NCBI GenBank assembly: GCA_017508965.1
Contig: JAFWQT010000176.1
Location: 1-56,921, forward strand
Direction: 5' to 3'
From: Prevotella sp.
GTDB taxonomy: Bacteria; Bacteroidota; Bacteroidia; Bacteroidales; Bacteroidaceae
Length of the DNA stretch: 56,921 nt
The translations under genes were made by a program, and so were the position numbers. Below are positions 27,301-34,740 of the stretch, in pieces. Each line of letters begins with the position of its first letter. The first letter of the stretch is position 1. The notes beneath the pieces were generated by a model, which saw only the letters and a list, made by a program, of their open reading frames with translations, did not search any database and had not been told where the DNA came from.

Positions 27301-28267
27301 TGACAAGTTCTATGCTGCAGGTAACATCGTGATAACCGACCGCAAGCCCTTCTATGCACCGTATGATATTCAGACGACGTCACCGAACTATGCTACTTAC
27401 ACGCGCGAAATCTCATGGCCGAGGAATGGTAAGACCGCATTGGCAACTGTGATACTGCCCTTCCAACTGACTGTTCGAGAGGGTGTACATACTGAACCGA
27501 CAGGTTCTATGTACCCCGGAAGTGAATTCACGGTGAGCCTGATGAATTCAAGTAATTGCCTCAGCATTACGGAGGAGGAACTCAATTCAGCTAATGACTA
27601 CTACAAGGCTGACGCTTACTTCTCTCCAATCTCTGGAACATCAACAGTAGCGAATAAACCTTATATGATTAATGTGACGTCTGCTCCTGATAATGAGAAT
27701 GTTCCATTTGCTGCCACTCAGATTGGTGCATTGGTGAAAGCTACGTCAAGCATGGGTACCAATTATGAATTCGAAGGAGAGGACGCTTTGGGATCGATTA
27801 ATGGTGGTACTTCCTCTATTTCGTTCCATAACCAAGGTTCGTTCTCTGGTAAGAAGCTAACAGCCAGCAAAGGATACTTCTACTTCTCTGGTGGCATGTA
27901 TCTGAACTCTAAGAACCTCAATATCAGTGCGCTCGGTGATGCACTCTATGTATATCCGTTCCGTGGTTATTATTCCTACGAAGGTGGTGGCACTGGTAAC
28001 GCCAAGATGATAACAGCCTTTAATGTTCTCTTCGGCGAGAACGAGGAAGCCACAGGCATTACTGAATTGGCAGGCGAGGCTGATCTGGTGGCTATTCCTG
28101 GACGCGGCACGATTACGTTCAAGGCTGCTGCTGACAACGATGTGCAGATAGTGAAAGCTAACGGCATGAAGGTTGGCAGAGTAGTGATAGGTGCAGGTGA
28201 GACACAGACGATACATGTTCCCGCTGGTCTCTACATCGTGAATGGTGCTAAGTTGATTGTTAAATAA
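24383..28267 (+). CDS. large exported surface protein A (paralogue of 29445-33218), T9SS-like tail
   Basis: 1294 aa. A signal peptide (RWILLLLMLVTGTTQGVAQ) precedes QNVTISPTTGNLV and the shared FAAFWRHEQLPLTMTVAD block. It is beta-rich, with repeated motifs shared with protein B: SLPKGYRITGYKIVL, YFGLKNGVYYMETPVT, NSMEIVCHD, FTADETRYNI. Residues about 400-530 differ most from B. The end (MKVGRVVIGAGETQTIHVPA then GLYIVNGAKLIVK) resembles a T9SS sorting tail, so cell-surface display or release is likely. No catalytic domain was recognised. It is followed 21 nt later by a 65-aa gene. The gene is visibly more A/T-rich than the suf or Sus genes. Function unknown. Confidence 0.85.
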   Translation: MKKRLINKTLSRWILLLLMLVTGTTQGVAQNVTISPTTGNLVQVLSTPGETGYAAGFAAFWRHEQLPLTMTVADVDDVTESGECLTPTCAISDYDRNGGYRRLILAGGTMPTYMIVSLPKGYRITGYKIVLRNDLGTSNVSNSTTRFTLTDNTLYFYEVDPWTTGSTNYRDASLSTYKEVAKASDGTTAINVGTASNPGGSDYGKEYTIERYSKAEDGSDMSNQLYFRLTKIFNQKYYGISIKSFEIFFTAKGTFTAEGAPSSINPTAVSVLPVAFNTNKTDIGGLKPTTKDGQTFYTYNYRKVTDLLAFNYLYQEDALKEDAEGKKYPEEGVAGITKKIHQVENGGKKYFGLKNGVYYMETPVTVTNSSGEESPIGYRIVGAKINYAYGADQQGTAAKTVDCIKFVDPSTHKEYYLNADGTYQTTPVEWTADANGIHSGDAYLAYMATGYGTSTIYRLTVGTSSSSNKLTVNDIHDGYIRPNITIGQDGAASGEHYLIGLASSTARPPFEQLNNNPRDDHYNANLRATWTTATIPATSPFVAEEYQIKVYDYKKGKTVQKTIDVTSGTTDSYDLGILNNDAIKFEIAGVDGSNGLALVTVDLTLQALNPYINSMEIVCHDGDDNDPTKPRTMEMSQTFTNDDFSVSGGVFEFYVPERYANENLTFTFSNLYSTDGDETYPNGKGAARYSFVTSDYFENFDGYGGDDGLYSTSYDPESTAAPFRYEDKAFTAVAGNNFFKFNNADELNSSSTGTHPDHLIEYPFTVSKYLASTGSPTGEGTFTQNEFVDVILNASGIANTATVKNSGIFYVFTADETRYNIAKTTAWEHRYYAFYRMDINLKAMTYHSKLEWEKIYDATCYNKDGADAEDSMWGLTLKTVASANSTEEVEGFLTTVEIDNAITAALEAEGDNHPTSTDQILYVDASNLKSVVAIQGAGGLPMETLKARFAPNVLFYLPENSTSTLDNFAYKQDDKFYAAGNIVITDRKPFYAPYDIQTTSPNYATYTREISWPRNGKTALATVILPFQLTVREGVHTEPTGSMYPGSEFTVSLMNSSNCLSITEEELNSANDYYKADAYFSPISGTSTVANKPYMINVTSAPDNENVPFAATQIGALVKATSSMGTNYEFEGEDALGSINGGTSSISFHNQGSFSGKKLTASKGYFYFSGGMYLNSKNLNISALGDALYVYPFRGYYSYEGGGTGNAKMITAFNVLFGENEEATGITELAGEADLVAIPGRGTITFKAAADNDVQIVKANGMKVGRVVIGAGETQTIHVPAGLYIVNGAKLIVK

Positions 28268-28288
28268 AAATTTGGGAGGACAATAATT

Positions 28289-28486
28289 ATGAAGAAAGTA
28301 TATATGAAGCCTCTCATTGAGAGCATGAATTCAGATTTGGAGTTGCAAATTCTTAAAGGAAGCTGGAATAACCACGCCGACTCCAAGGAACAGCAATCCT
28401 TTGAAGAAGAGGAAGAGGAAGAGAACCTTCCCGACTATGTCGGAGCGATTAAGTTCCGTAACGTTTGGGATGAAGACGATAATTAA
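28289..28486 (+). CDS. small acidic protein A (partner of large protein A)
   Basis: 65 aa. It starts MKKVYMKPLIE and ends FRNVWDEDDN, with a glutamate run in the middle (FEEEEEEEN). It aligns with the 67-aa protein at 29223-29426: M[KR]K.Y[MI]KP.I[ED], Q[IL]L.G[ST], KEQ..., acidic run, F..[VI]WD[ED]. There is no signal peptide or membrane segment. An unusually strong Shine-Dalgarno sequence, GGGAGGA (28274-28280), lies 8 nt before the ATG; the twin gene has the same element. Such Y-x-x-P small proteins are common as unannotated ORFs in Bacteroidota. The role is unknown; it might be a chaperone-like partner, a precursor peptide or a regulator for the large protein. Confidence 0.75.
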   Translation: MKKVYMKPLIESMNSDLELQILKGSWNNHADSKEQQSFEEEEEEENLPDYVGAIKFRNVWDEDDN

Positions 28487-28529
28487 ACCATAATTTCGAT
28501 TATAATATATCGTAATTAAATCCAAATTA

Positions 28530-28558
28530 GGACTGCCGGACATCCGGCAGTCCTTTTT
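28530..28558 (+). terminator. rho-independent terminator of cassette A
   Basis: GGACTGCCGGA-CA-TCCGGCAGTCC followed by TTTTT. An 11-bp perfect inverted repeat 43 nt after the small gene's stop. Confidence 0.85.
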
Positions 28559-28659
28559 AATTTGGCATTGATATCACTGTCCCCTCCCATCAAAAAGTAA
28601 CTATCTACGCCCCCTCCTGCGCACCAAAACCATTGCACTTCTTTCAATGTTTTCTTGAA

Positions 28660-28747
28660 GTACAAACTAATTTACTTTGTTCTTCATCTAATAGGTTTTT
28701 GAGGTTCATTTAATAGGTTTTTGAGGTACAAACTAATTTAGTTTGTT
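28660..28747. repeat. nested short repeats in the spacer between cassettes
   Basis: TAATAGGTTTTTGAGGT occurs at 28689-28705 and 28711-28727 (22-nt period). The outer copies GTACAAACTAATTTA.TTTGTT lie at 28660-28681 and 28726-28747, differing by one base; the second holds the perfect palindrome CAAACTAA-T-TTAGTTTG (28729-28745). The rest of the 28559-28948 spacer has C/T-rich tracts and TACTACC repeats but no gene that I can support. Confidence 0.7.
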
Positions 28748-28948
28748 GTATTACTGACGATATCTCCATACGCGAAAAAACGATTCGTACCACCTATACC
28801 TACTACCTTACGTGTAAGATGTTGTGTATCAAAGTGTTATTGGTAGTATGTAGATGTGTTTATCCTACTACCTTCCTACTACCGTACCCCCTATTTTGGA
28901 CCCGAAAGGCACAAAAAAGCCGTTTTTCTTTAAAAATATAAAACAATT

Positions 28949-29032
28949 CTTTCCCTTTAGCCTTATCTTCAACCGGGCAGAACAAACATTTTTGAGAGAT
29001 TTTTGTGGATTTTTGTCCATAGTTTAATAGGT
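28949..29032 (+). repeat. ~80-bp direct repeat, right copy (flanks cassette A)
   Basis: Copy of 23757-23840 in the same orientation. The pair brackets the whole of cassette A (promoter, large gene, small gene, terminator), about 5.2 kb apart. Confidence 0.8.
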
Positions 29033-29138
29033 ACTGTGTCCCCGTCTGGCAATAATTATGTGAATTACGTGAATTTCTTTCCTTTTTGGGGGGTTGTGGT
29101 CGCACCGCAGAAAAACCCCATACCCCCTCCCCCAAAAA

Positions 29139-29177
29139 CAGGCGGCGGAGCACTTCATCACTGAAGCACTCCGCCTG
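29139..29177 (-). terminator. terminator of cassette B
   Basis: Minus strand: AGGCGGAGTGCTTCA, loop GTGA, then TGAAGTGCTCCGCC with two mismatches, followed by GCCTGTTTTT. It lies 46 nt beyond the stop of the 67-aa gene. Confidence 0.7.
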
Positions 29178-29222
29178 ACAATAAAATGTTCTGAAAAAAC
29201 TATATTTTAGAAATCTGATATT

Positions 29223-29426
29223 TTATTCTTTCTCGTCATCCCATATGCTAGAGAATCCCAATTCTCCTAGAGGATCTTTCTCTTTTTCAGAGAAGAAATC
29301 ATCGTCTTCAACGGTAGTCTGCTCCTTGCCTTCAGCCCAGTTATTGCCGTTAGTACCAACAAGCAACGTCTGTTCACTTGAAATTGCGGCCATGTCAATG
29401 GCAGGCTTAATATATTCTTTTCTCAT
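29223..29426 (-). CDS. small acidic protein B (partner of large protein B)
   Basis: 67 aa, paralogue of the 65-aa protein at 28289. It starts MRKEYIKPAIDM, has QTLLVGTNGNNWAEGKEQ in the middle, an acidic stretch (VEDDDFFSEKEKD) and the end FSSIWDDEKE. TCCTCCC on the plus strand (29434-29440), i.e. GGGAGGA on the gene's strand, sits 7 nt before the ATG. It is 18 nt downstream of large gene B. No signal peptide, membrane segment, or peptide-maturation enzyme is seen nearby. The QxLLxG(S/T) segment recalls leader-peptide cleavage regions, but that is only a resemblance. Confidence 0.75.
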   Translation of the reverse strand: MRKEYIKPAIDMAAISSEQTLLVGTNGNNWAEGKEQTTVEDDDFFSEKEKDPLGELGFSSIWDDEKE

Positions 29427-29444
29427 AATTATGTCCTCCCATTT

Positions 29445-32400
29445 TTATTTAACAAGAACCTTAACTCCATTCACCACATACAAGCCCGCAGGGACATTGA
29501 CAGTCTTGCTCTCGCCTGCTTTCAGGACAACACGACCGATATGCATTCCGTTCAAGGCTGAGATAGCAACGGTATTATTCTCCTTTGAGGCTATCGTGAT
29601 TGTTCCGTTTCCTGTAGTTACAGCCAAATCAGGCTGGCTTTCAGTAGTTGATATGCCTGTAGCCTCCGAGAACGGATTTTCATTTGCACCGAATGCAATC
29701 TCTAAGAGGTTTGCTTTTGCAGGGCTTCCACTCGTATAAGAATAGTATGCGCGGAAAGGCTGAACATAAAGGTCAAGACCCTCCCTCAAGCTCTGGATAT
29801 TGTAAAGTGCGTTCTTGGCAAAATAGAAAATGTTCGGAGTAGTGGTCTGTTTCAGAGTCACGCCACTGAACGTTCCGGTGTTAGTAAAGTTGTAACTGTC
29901 TCCAGAAATAGAACCTGTACCAGTTTCTCCTGTCAAGGGTGTTGTCGGGGTCTTGGCAACAGTTGCACCATTAACGCGTGCTATAAACGGCACTTTCTCT
30001 TCACCCGAAGCACTGATTACTTTAATCATATATGGCTTATTGGCTTCGGTGGCACTTCCTGATACAGGCACGAAATGTGCACTACTCTTCATGTAATCAA
30101 CAGTACTATTCAGGTCTTCCGTGGTTGACAGACAGTTTGTCTCATCCAACTTATAAACTTCAAACGAACCAGAACCATCATTGTTCTCGTGCCGGCCGTC
30201 AGTAATATTGATATTGAACGGTAATACTATGGTTGCCGTTGAGATGTCCGTACCATAGGCAGGTGTGAGCGTACGCTTATATTCTGCGATATTGGCTCCT
30301 GATACTTGGATTGCATGTGGAGCGAAGAACGGGCGCTGGTCGGTCAAAACAATATCCTTACATGCATTGAAACCTCCACTCTCAGTCTTTGTTGCAAAGT
30401 TGTCCTTGGCAGGCGACAAATCCTTAGGCAGATATATCAAGGCATTGTTTGCCAACATTTTACGGATCTGATCTAACTCGTCAACATTTTCCTCTTCAGT
30501 AGTCTTTCTGTAAACGATACTCAACAGGTCGCTGCCATCAACATAGAGGACCTGGTCGGTGCCTTTCAGGCCAGAAGGACGACCATCAGTATAATCAACA
30601 TTCGTATTCTTCTCACCCACGAGTATCTGTTCTATCTGGTCGACTGTGAGATAACCCATGTGGTTCTCGTTACTTTCTGTAGTACCAAGTTTCAATCCAT
30701 AATAAGGTTTGCTGACAGCTTTCCCCTTTTCACTATAGCATGTTTCGTTGTAAACAGTTTCCCACTCATAGGTAGGCGAGTATTCTTTAACTACCAGTTG
30801 GATATCCATCACATAATAAGCATACATGCGGTGTTCGGTAGCAGTGGCGGGAGAAATGTTATAGCGGGTTTCGTCGGCCGTGAACAGATAACGGATACCA
30901 TGGTTGGTGGCTTCATTAGTACTTGCCGTCAGAGAGAATTCTGCAAAATTATCAAGTCCGTATTCGGACTTATTGAACGCATATTCTTCAAGATGCTTCG
31001 TATCTGTACTCGTGCTAGTGTTACCAAGCTCGTCGGCATTATTGAAGCGGAACTTTTTCGTACCACTTACAATTGCCTGTACTTTTGAAGGATCATTGTA
31101 GGTTGCATCGGGATTATACTTATCTGTATCATACAGGCTTGTGAACTGATGGTCATAAGGAGACTCCACAAACACATAGCGAGCGTTACCATCGGTCTGT
31201 CTGGGATCGCCAGTATAATAAGTGTTGTCACCATATTTACTATAAAGATCCTCAAAAGTAAATTTACAAGGCTTTTGAACGCCTTCATGAGAACTGAAAT
31301 CTCTTGGCACATAGAACGTAAACTTACCACCTCGAACAGCAAAGTCGTTGGCTGTAAAGGTCTGGGTCAATTGATCTTGATATTCATAATCATGGCAAAC
31401 GATGTCAATGCTCTGGATGTATGGGTCGAGCGCTTCCATCGTCACGTCGACTGTAATAAGAGCCTGATCATCACAGTCAGCAATCTCGAACTTCACAGCA
31501 TCGTTATTGAACTTATCACCTTCTTCAAGAAGGGTGGACAACTTGACGCTACCCGACTGACCATTTACTTTGACATCCTTTCCTTCCAGATGACGGCCTT
31601 TCATATCATAGAACTTAATAGTATATGGCTTTGGCGTAAAGGCAGGAACACTCACATCAACAGTAGTGGGATACTCCACGTCAATAGACTTCGAATCTGT
31701 GGTATAGGAAACTCTATAGACACCATTCCAATCACTTGTATTACTTGTTGTAAAGATGAAATACCTATAGGTGGTTGCATACCAACCAAAACCACTTGTA
31801 TATTCATAATAACGCAATGTTCGCCAAGAGTTATCAATATACGCCTGCAAATTATTGCTCTGATACGTTACCTTTACAGCATTACTTCTTTTTGTCGTCG
31901 TTGTCACTAAATAAATATTACCGGAACTGTAATAAGTTATATAAGCATTAGGATTGCTGACAAGACGGAGATATCCATCATCATCGATAAACCATTCAGC
32001 CTGACTGGATCTATCGGTTGTTAAACCACCAAAAGAATCCAGATAATAGTTGTTATTTCTAGAAACCTTATAGGTGTCTCTGGTCTCGGTCTTCATTTCC
32101 GTGGTTTCTTGCTGAACTGTCGTTGCCCCTGTATCATCTCCCCAAAAATAATTGATGGTAGCATCGGTAATACGATAGCCCACCAATAGTTGGCTGTTAT
32201 TCTGGTCGGTTGCCGTAATTGGGGTTTCGATATAATAGATGTCGTTTTTCAGCCCATAATAGAGATTTCCATTGTTATAAACGGTTCTGATGTTTTTGTT
32301 ATTATCTGGTGCGACATCAGCAGCGTTACCATCTGTATCAACAGCATCATCTTGAAACAGATAAAGATTTGCTGTCAGGTCTTTCACGTTACGGTAGTCG

Positions 32401-33218
32401 TAACTATAATAGGTAGCACCGTTCTTCGTGTTAGGCTTGATTTCACCGATATCCAACTTACTAGTAGCATAGGGAATCTCCACATAACTTACAGCACCGT
32501 CCTGAATAGCGACCGGCGAAACTGGTGCAACAGTCTCAGTGAAACCTCCTTCTGCAGAGAAATAAATCTCAAAACTCTTAATGGTCACTCCATAAAACGC
32601 ATCTGCATTACGCTGCATTCTGAAGTAAAGTTGGTGACCCATATCAGAATCAGTATTACTGGTTCTTTTAATTGTAAATTCCGTAGAGTTTGAATTCGTT
32701 GTTCCCATAGATGGTGATTGGGCCAAAGAAGAACTGGTATCAAAATCCGAATGAGTCTCGTACATAGTCTTGGTAACAGAACTGCTAATCTCCATATCAT
32801 TAACAGTTCTGCCATTCAGGTTATTAAGCATCACAATTTTATAACCCGTAAACCTATAGCCTTTGGGCAAAGACACTTCCATGTAAAGGTCAGCAGCCTC
32901 ACCACCCATCACAACCAAATTATCACCGTACACACTGATGTTACCGGCAGGATAATCCAACTCACCACCAGGAGTTAACGTTCCCTGGTCGGCAACAGTT
33001 AAAGTAAGCGGCAACTGCTCATGGCGCCACATGGCAGACCAACCATGCTGAAATCCCACCTCAGTAGTACCCCCACTATAGTTACCCGTTAGTGCGGCAA
33101 TCAGGTTGCCTGAAGTCGGGCTAATCGTCACATTCTGTGCCGCAACCCATTGTGCGTTTACCAATCCAAGAAGGGCAAACACAGCAATTTGTAGAAGTCT
33201 AATTCTTTTCATCTTCAT
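29445..33218 (-). CDS. large exported surface protein B (paralogue of 24383-28267), T9SS-like tail
   Basis: 1257 aa from the ATG at 33218 (MKMKRIRLLQIAVFALLGL, signal peptide ending WVAAQ). An upstream in-frame start at 33245 is a TTG and is less likely. It shares QNVTISPTSGNLI, MWRHEQLPLTLTVAD, SLPKGYRFTGYKIVM, YYGLKNDIYYIETPIT, SIDIVCHD and FTADETRYNI with protein A, and ends GAG-like: VVLKAGESKTVNVPAGLYVV then NGVKVLVK, a T9SS-like tail. A tyrosine/threonine-rich segment of about 130 residues (around 400-530; YKVSRNNNYYLDSFGGL, WYATTYRYFIFTTSN) is unlike the matching part of A and looks like a swapped module. Function unknown; probably displayed on the surface. Confidence 0.84.
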   Translation of the reverse strand: MKMKRIRLLQIAVFALLGLVNAQWVAAQNVTISPTSGNLIAALTGNYSGGTTEVGFQHGWSAMWRHEQLPLTLTVADQGTLTPGGELDYPAGNISVYGDNLVVMGGEAADLYMEVSLPKGYRFTGYKIVMLNNLNGRTVNDMEISSSVTKTMYETHSDFDTSSSLAQSPSMGTTNSNSTEFTIKRTSNTDSDMGHQLYFRMQRNADAFYGVTIKSFEIYFSAEGGFTETVAPVSPVAIQDGAVSYVEIPYATSKLDIGEIKPNTKNGATYYSYDYRNVKDLTANLYLFQDDAVDTDGNAADVAPDNNKNIRTVYNNGNLYYGLKNDIYYIETPITATDQNNSQLLVGYRITDATINYFWGDDTGATTVQQETTEMKTETRDTYKVSRNNNYYLDSFGGLTTDRSSQAEWFIDDDGYLRLVSNPNAYITYYSSGNIYLVTTTTKRSNAVKVTYQSNNLQAYIDNSWRTLRYYEYTSGFGWYATTYRYFIFTTSNTSDWNGVYRVSYTTDSKSIDVEYPTTVDVSVPAFTPKPYTIKFYDMKGRHLEGKDVKVNGQSGSVKLSTLLEEGDKFNNDAVKFEIADCDDQALITVDVTMEALDPYIQSIDIVCHDYEYQDQLTQTFTANDFAVRGGKFTFYVPRDFSSHEGVQKPCKFTFEDLYSKYGDNTYYTGDPRQTDGNARYVFVESPYDHQFTSLYDTDKYNPDATYNDPSKVQAIVSGTKKFRFNNADELGNTSTSTDTKHLEEYAFNKSEYGLDNFAEFSLTASTNEATNHGIRYLFTADETRYNISPATATEHRMYAYYVMDIQLVVKEYSPTYEWETVYNETCYSEKGKAVSKPYYGLKLGTTESNENHMGYLTVDQIEQILVGEKNTNVDYTDGRPSGLKGTDQVLYVDGSDLLSIVYRKTTEEENVDELDQIRKMLANNALIYLPKDLSPAKDNFATKTESGGFNACKDIVLTDQRPFFAPHAIQVSGANIAEYKRTLTPAYGTDISTATIVLPFNINITDGRHENNDGSGSFEVYKLDETNCLSTTEDLNSTVDYMKSSAHFVPVSGSATEANKPYMIKVISASGEEKVPFIARVNGATVAKTPTTPLTGETGTGSISGDSYNFTNTGTFSGVTLKQTTTPNIFYFAKNALYNIQSLREGLDLYVQPFRAYYSYTSGSPAKANLLEIAFGANENPFSEATGISTTESQPDLAVTTGNGTITIASKENNTVAISALNGMHIGRVVLKAGESKTVNVPAGLYVVNGVKVLVK

Positions 33219-33285
33219 AACTTTTTCAGATTTCTTTATATTCAAAATTTAAAATATTCGCTTAGCTCAATTGTAAATGCAGGCG

Positions 33286-33293
33286 CAAAGGTA
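33286..33293 (-). promoter_or_regulatory. -7 box of cassette B promoter
   Basis: Minus-strand TACCTTTG; about 70 nt before the ATG at 33218. The -33 position reads TTTC rather than TTTG, which would fit an activated promoter. Confidence 0.5.
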
Positions 33294-33460
33294 ACGATTT
33301 TGGCGAAATCACCGGAAATAAAATAGGCACTGCGTGTTAAAAAACGGGGAAACGAGGTGTGCAAAAACGAGAAATTTCTAAAAACTTTTCGGAATGCAAA
33401 TCGTACAATCAGGGCTGTCTTAAATCTAAAAAATCTAAAAAAATCCGTGATTTCATCGGA

Positions 33461-33486
33461 AGTCCAATTTATTTGGACTAATTTTG
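33461..33486 (+). promoter_or_regulatory. promoter with operator-like palindrome for the 7TM-AraC gene
   Basis: TAATTTTG (33479-33486) is the -7 box. The perfect inverted repeat AGTCCAA-TTTAT-TTGGACT (33461-33479) fills the region between -33 and -7. A dimeric regulator bound there would block RNA polymerase, suggesting autoregulation or repression. The placement also shows that translation must begin downstream of about 33490. Confidence 0.55.
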
Positions 33487-33539
33487 CACTTGAAATCACA
33501 CCAAAGCAAACAAACGTTAACAAAAACAAAAACAAAACT

Positions 33540-34685
33540 GTGAATATTCGCGAATTTCAATTGTGTGCATTTGTAATTATGGCACTACTTGCGTCTTCGT
33601 TGGTAATCACCACCGGGCGAACAGGCAGGGCCGGGCACATCTATAACAAAGCCCAACGGTTGCTCACGGCCGGAATTGTCTTGCTTGCCATACAGTTCGG
33701 CCTGCAATATTTCTGCAAATTCAGGTCCAACGGGCAAATAGCGGAGAGCATACTCTTCAATATCCTCTTCATTCAACCGGCAGCATGGTTTATCAACCTT
33801 TCGGTGCTCTGCATATTGCGTAACGGGCAAATCCACCCATGGGAAAAAGCCACAGGATTCATCTTTTATTTAATCTCGATAGCTGTTCTCTCCATAAGCT
33901 ATTTCACCGACGGGTCGCTGCTGGACCTTCACGTTGCGGAAATCGTAGCATCAGCCACCTACGGAATGATGCTCCTTTTCTTTAACTTGCAGGAACTTTA
34001 CTTAATCAGGCATATCAACAAAGCCATCGACAATTATTCTGACAGCAACAGCCTGGAACTGACCAGATGGATAAAAGTCTCCGTGTCGCTGCTCATTCTG
34101 TTGGTTCTCTTTTCTCCCATTACCATCTTCTTTGAGGATTCCATCATCCTGATGAGCAGCGCCATGCTGACAGTGATTTTCATCTACTATTACGTGTTCA
34201 ACTTCATCTGCTTCGGAATCAGCGAAAATGCCAACATGATATACCAGGCCAATGAAGAGGAAGAGAAAGAAGAAATCTCACTGCCCGCCCAACTGAAAGA
34301 CGAGAAGGGGAAAAACTACCAGCGCGTGGAAGAGGCGCTAAAGCAATGGATGGAAAGAAGAGGACATCTGAAGACGGGCATCACCATACAGGATGCGGTC
34401 GACGAAATGCAAATCCCGCGCTACCTGCTTACTCAATGGATCAAGAACACGGAATACGAAGTGTTCAGCCGGTGGATTGCCCATCTGCGCGTGGAAGAGG
34501 CCAAGCTGCTGATGGAGCAGCATCCCGAATATTCCAACGAAGCCGTGGCAGCGGAATGCGGGTTCAGCTCACGGTCTTATTTCCAAAAGGTGTTCAGAGA
34601 CCTGACGGGCATGACGCCTATGGAATATCAGTCTATAAACAAAGACTCCAATAAGAGAAAGCCCGATGAAATGGGCGGAAATTAA
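33540..34685 (+). CDS. seven-helix membrane protein with C-terminal AraC-type DNA-binding domain
   Basis: 381 aa from the GTG at 33540 (NIREFQLCAFVIMALLASSL). Longer starts up to 33357 would place the start upstream of the promoter and are rejected; ATG 33579 is an alternative. Seven hydrophobic segments are visible: LCAFVIMALLASSLVI, LLTAGIVLLAIQFGLQYF, ILFNILFIQPAAWFINLSVL, GFIFYLISIAVLSISYF, IVASATYGMMLLFFNL, VSVSLLILLVLFSPITIFF, SAMLTVIFIYYYVFNFICF. A charged linker then leads to an AraC-type HTH (HLKTGITIQDAVDEMQIPRY, NEAVAAECGFSSRSYFQKVF, RDLTGMTPMEYQS). It is probably a membrane-bound one-component regulator. It is divergent from cassette B, which is its likely target. Its ligand is unknown. 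Confidence 0.85.
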   Translation: MNIREFQLCAFVIMALLASSLVITTGRTGRAGHIYNKAQRLLTAGIVLLAIQFGLQYFCKFRSNGQIAESILFNILFIQPAAWFINLSVLCILRNGQIHPWEKATGFIFYLISIAVLSISYFTDGSLLDLHVAEIVASATYGMMLLFFNLQELYLIRHINKAIDNYSDSNSLELTRWIKVSVSLLILLVLFSPITIFFEDSIILMSSAMLTVIFIYYYVFNFICFGISENANMIYQANEEEEKEEISLPAQLKDEKGKNYQRVEEALKQWMERRGHLKTGITIQDAVDEMQIPRYLLTQWIKNTEYEVFSRWIAHLRVEEAKLLMEQHPEYSNEAVAAECGFSSRSYFQKVFRDLTGMTPMEYQSINKDSNKRKPDEMGGN

Positions 34686-34740
34686 AGATTAGCCTCTTCC
34701 CTGACAGCCCCCATATTCTGCCGAATCCATGCCCTATGTT

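Noticed and set aside
29223-29426. Small acidic proteins as RiPP precursors
   Set aside because: The QxLLxG(S/T) segment is suggestive, but no radical SAM, cyclase, YcaO, lanthipeptide or peptidase-ABC gene is present in the neighbourhood; kept only as a possibility.
33319-33336. AATAGGCACTGCGTG near cassette B resembling the tail of the ~80-bp direct repeat
   Set aside because: The similarity covers only about a dozen bases and does not extend; probably chance.
33357-33539. N-terminal 61-residue extension of the 7TM-AraC protein
   Set aside because: It overlaps the promoter and palindrome and has low-complexity K/N-rich composition.
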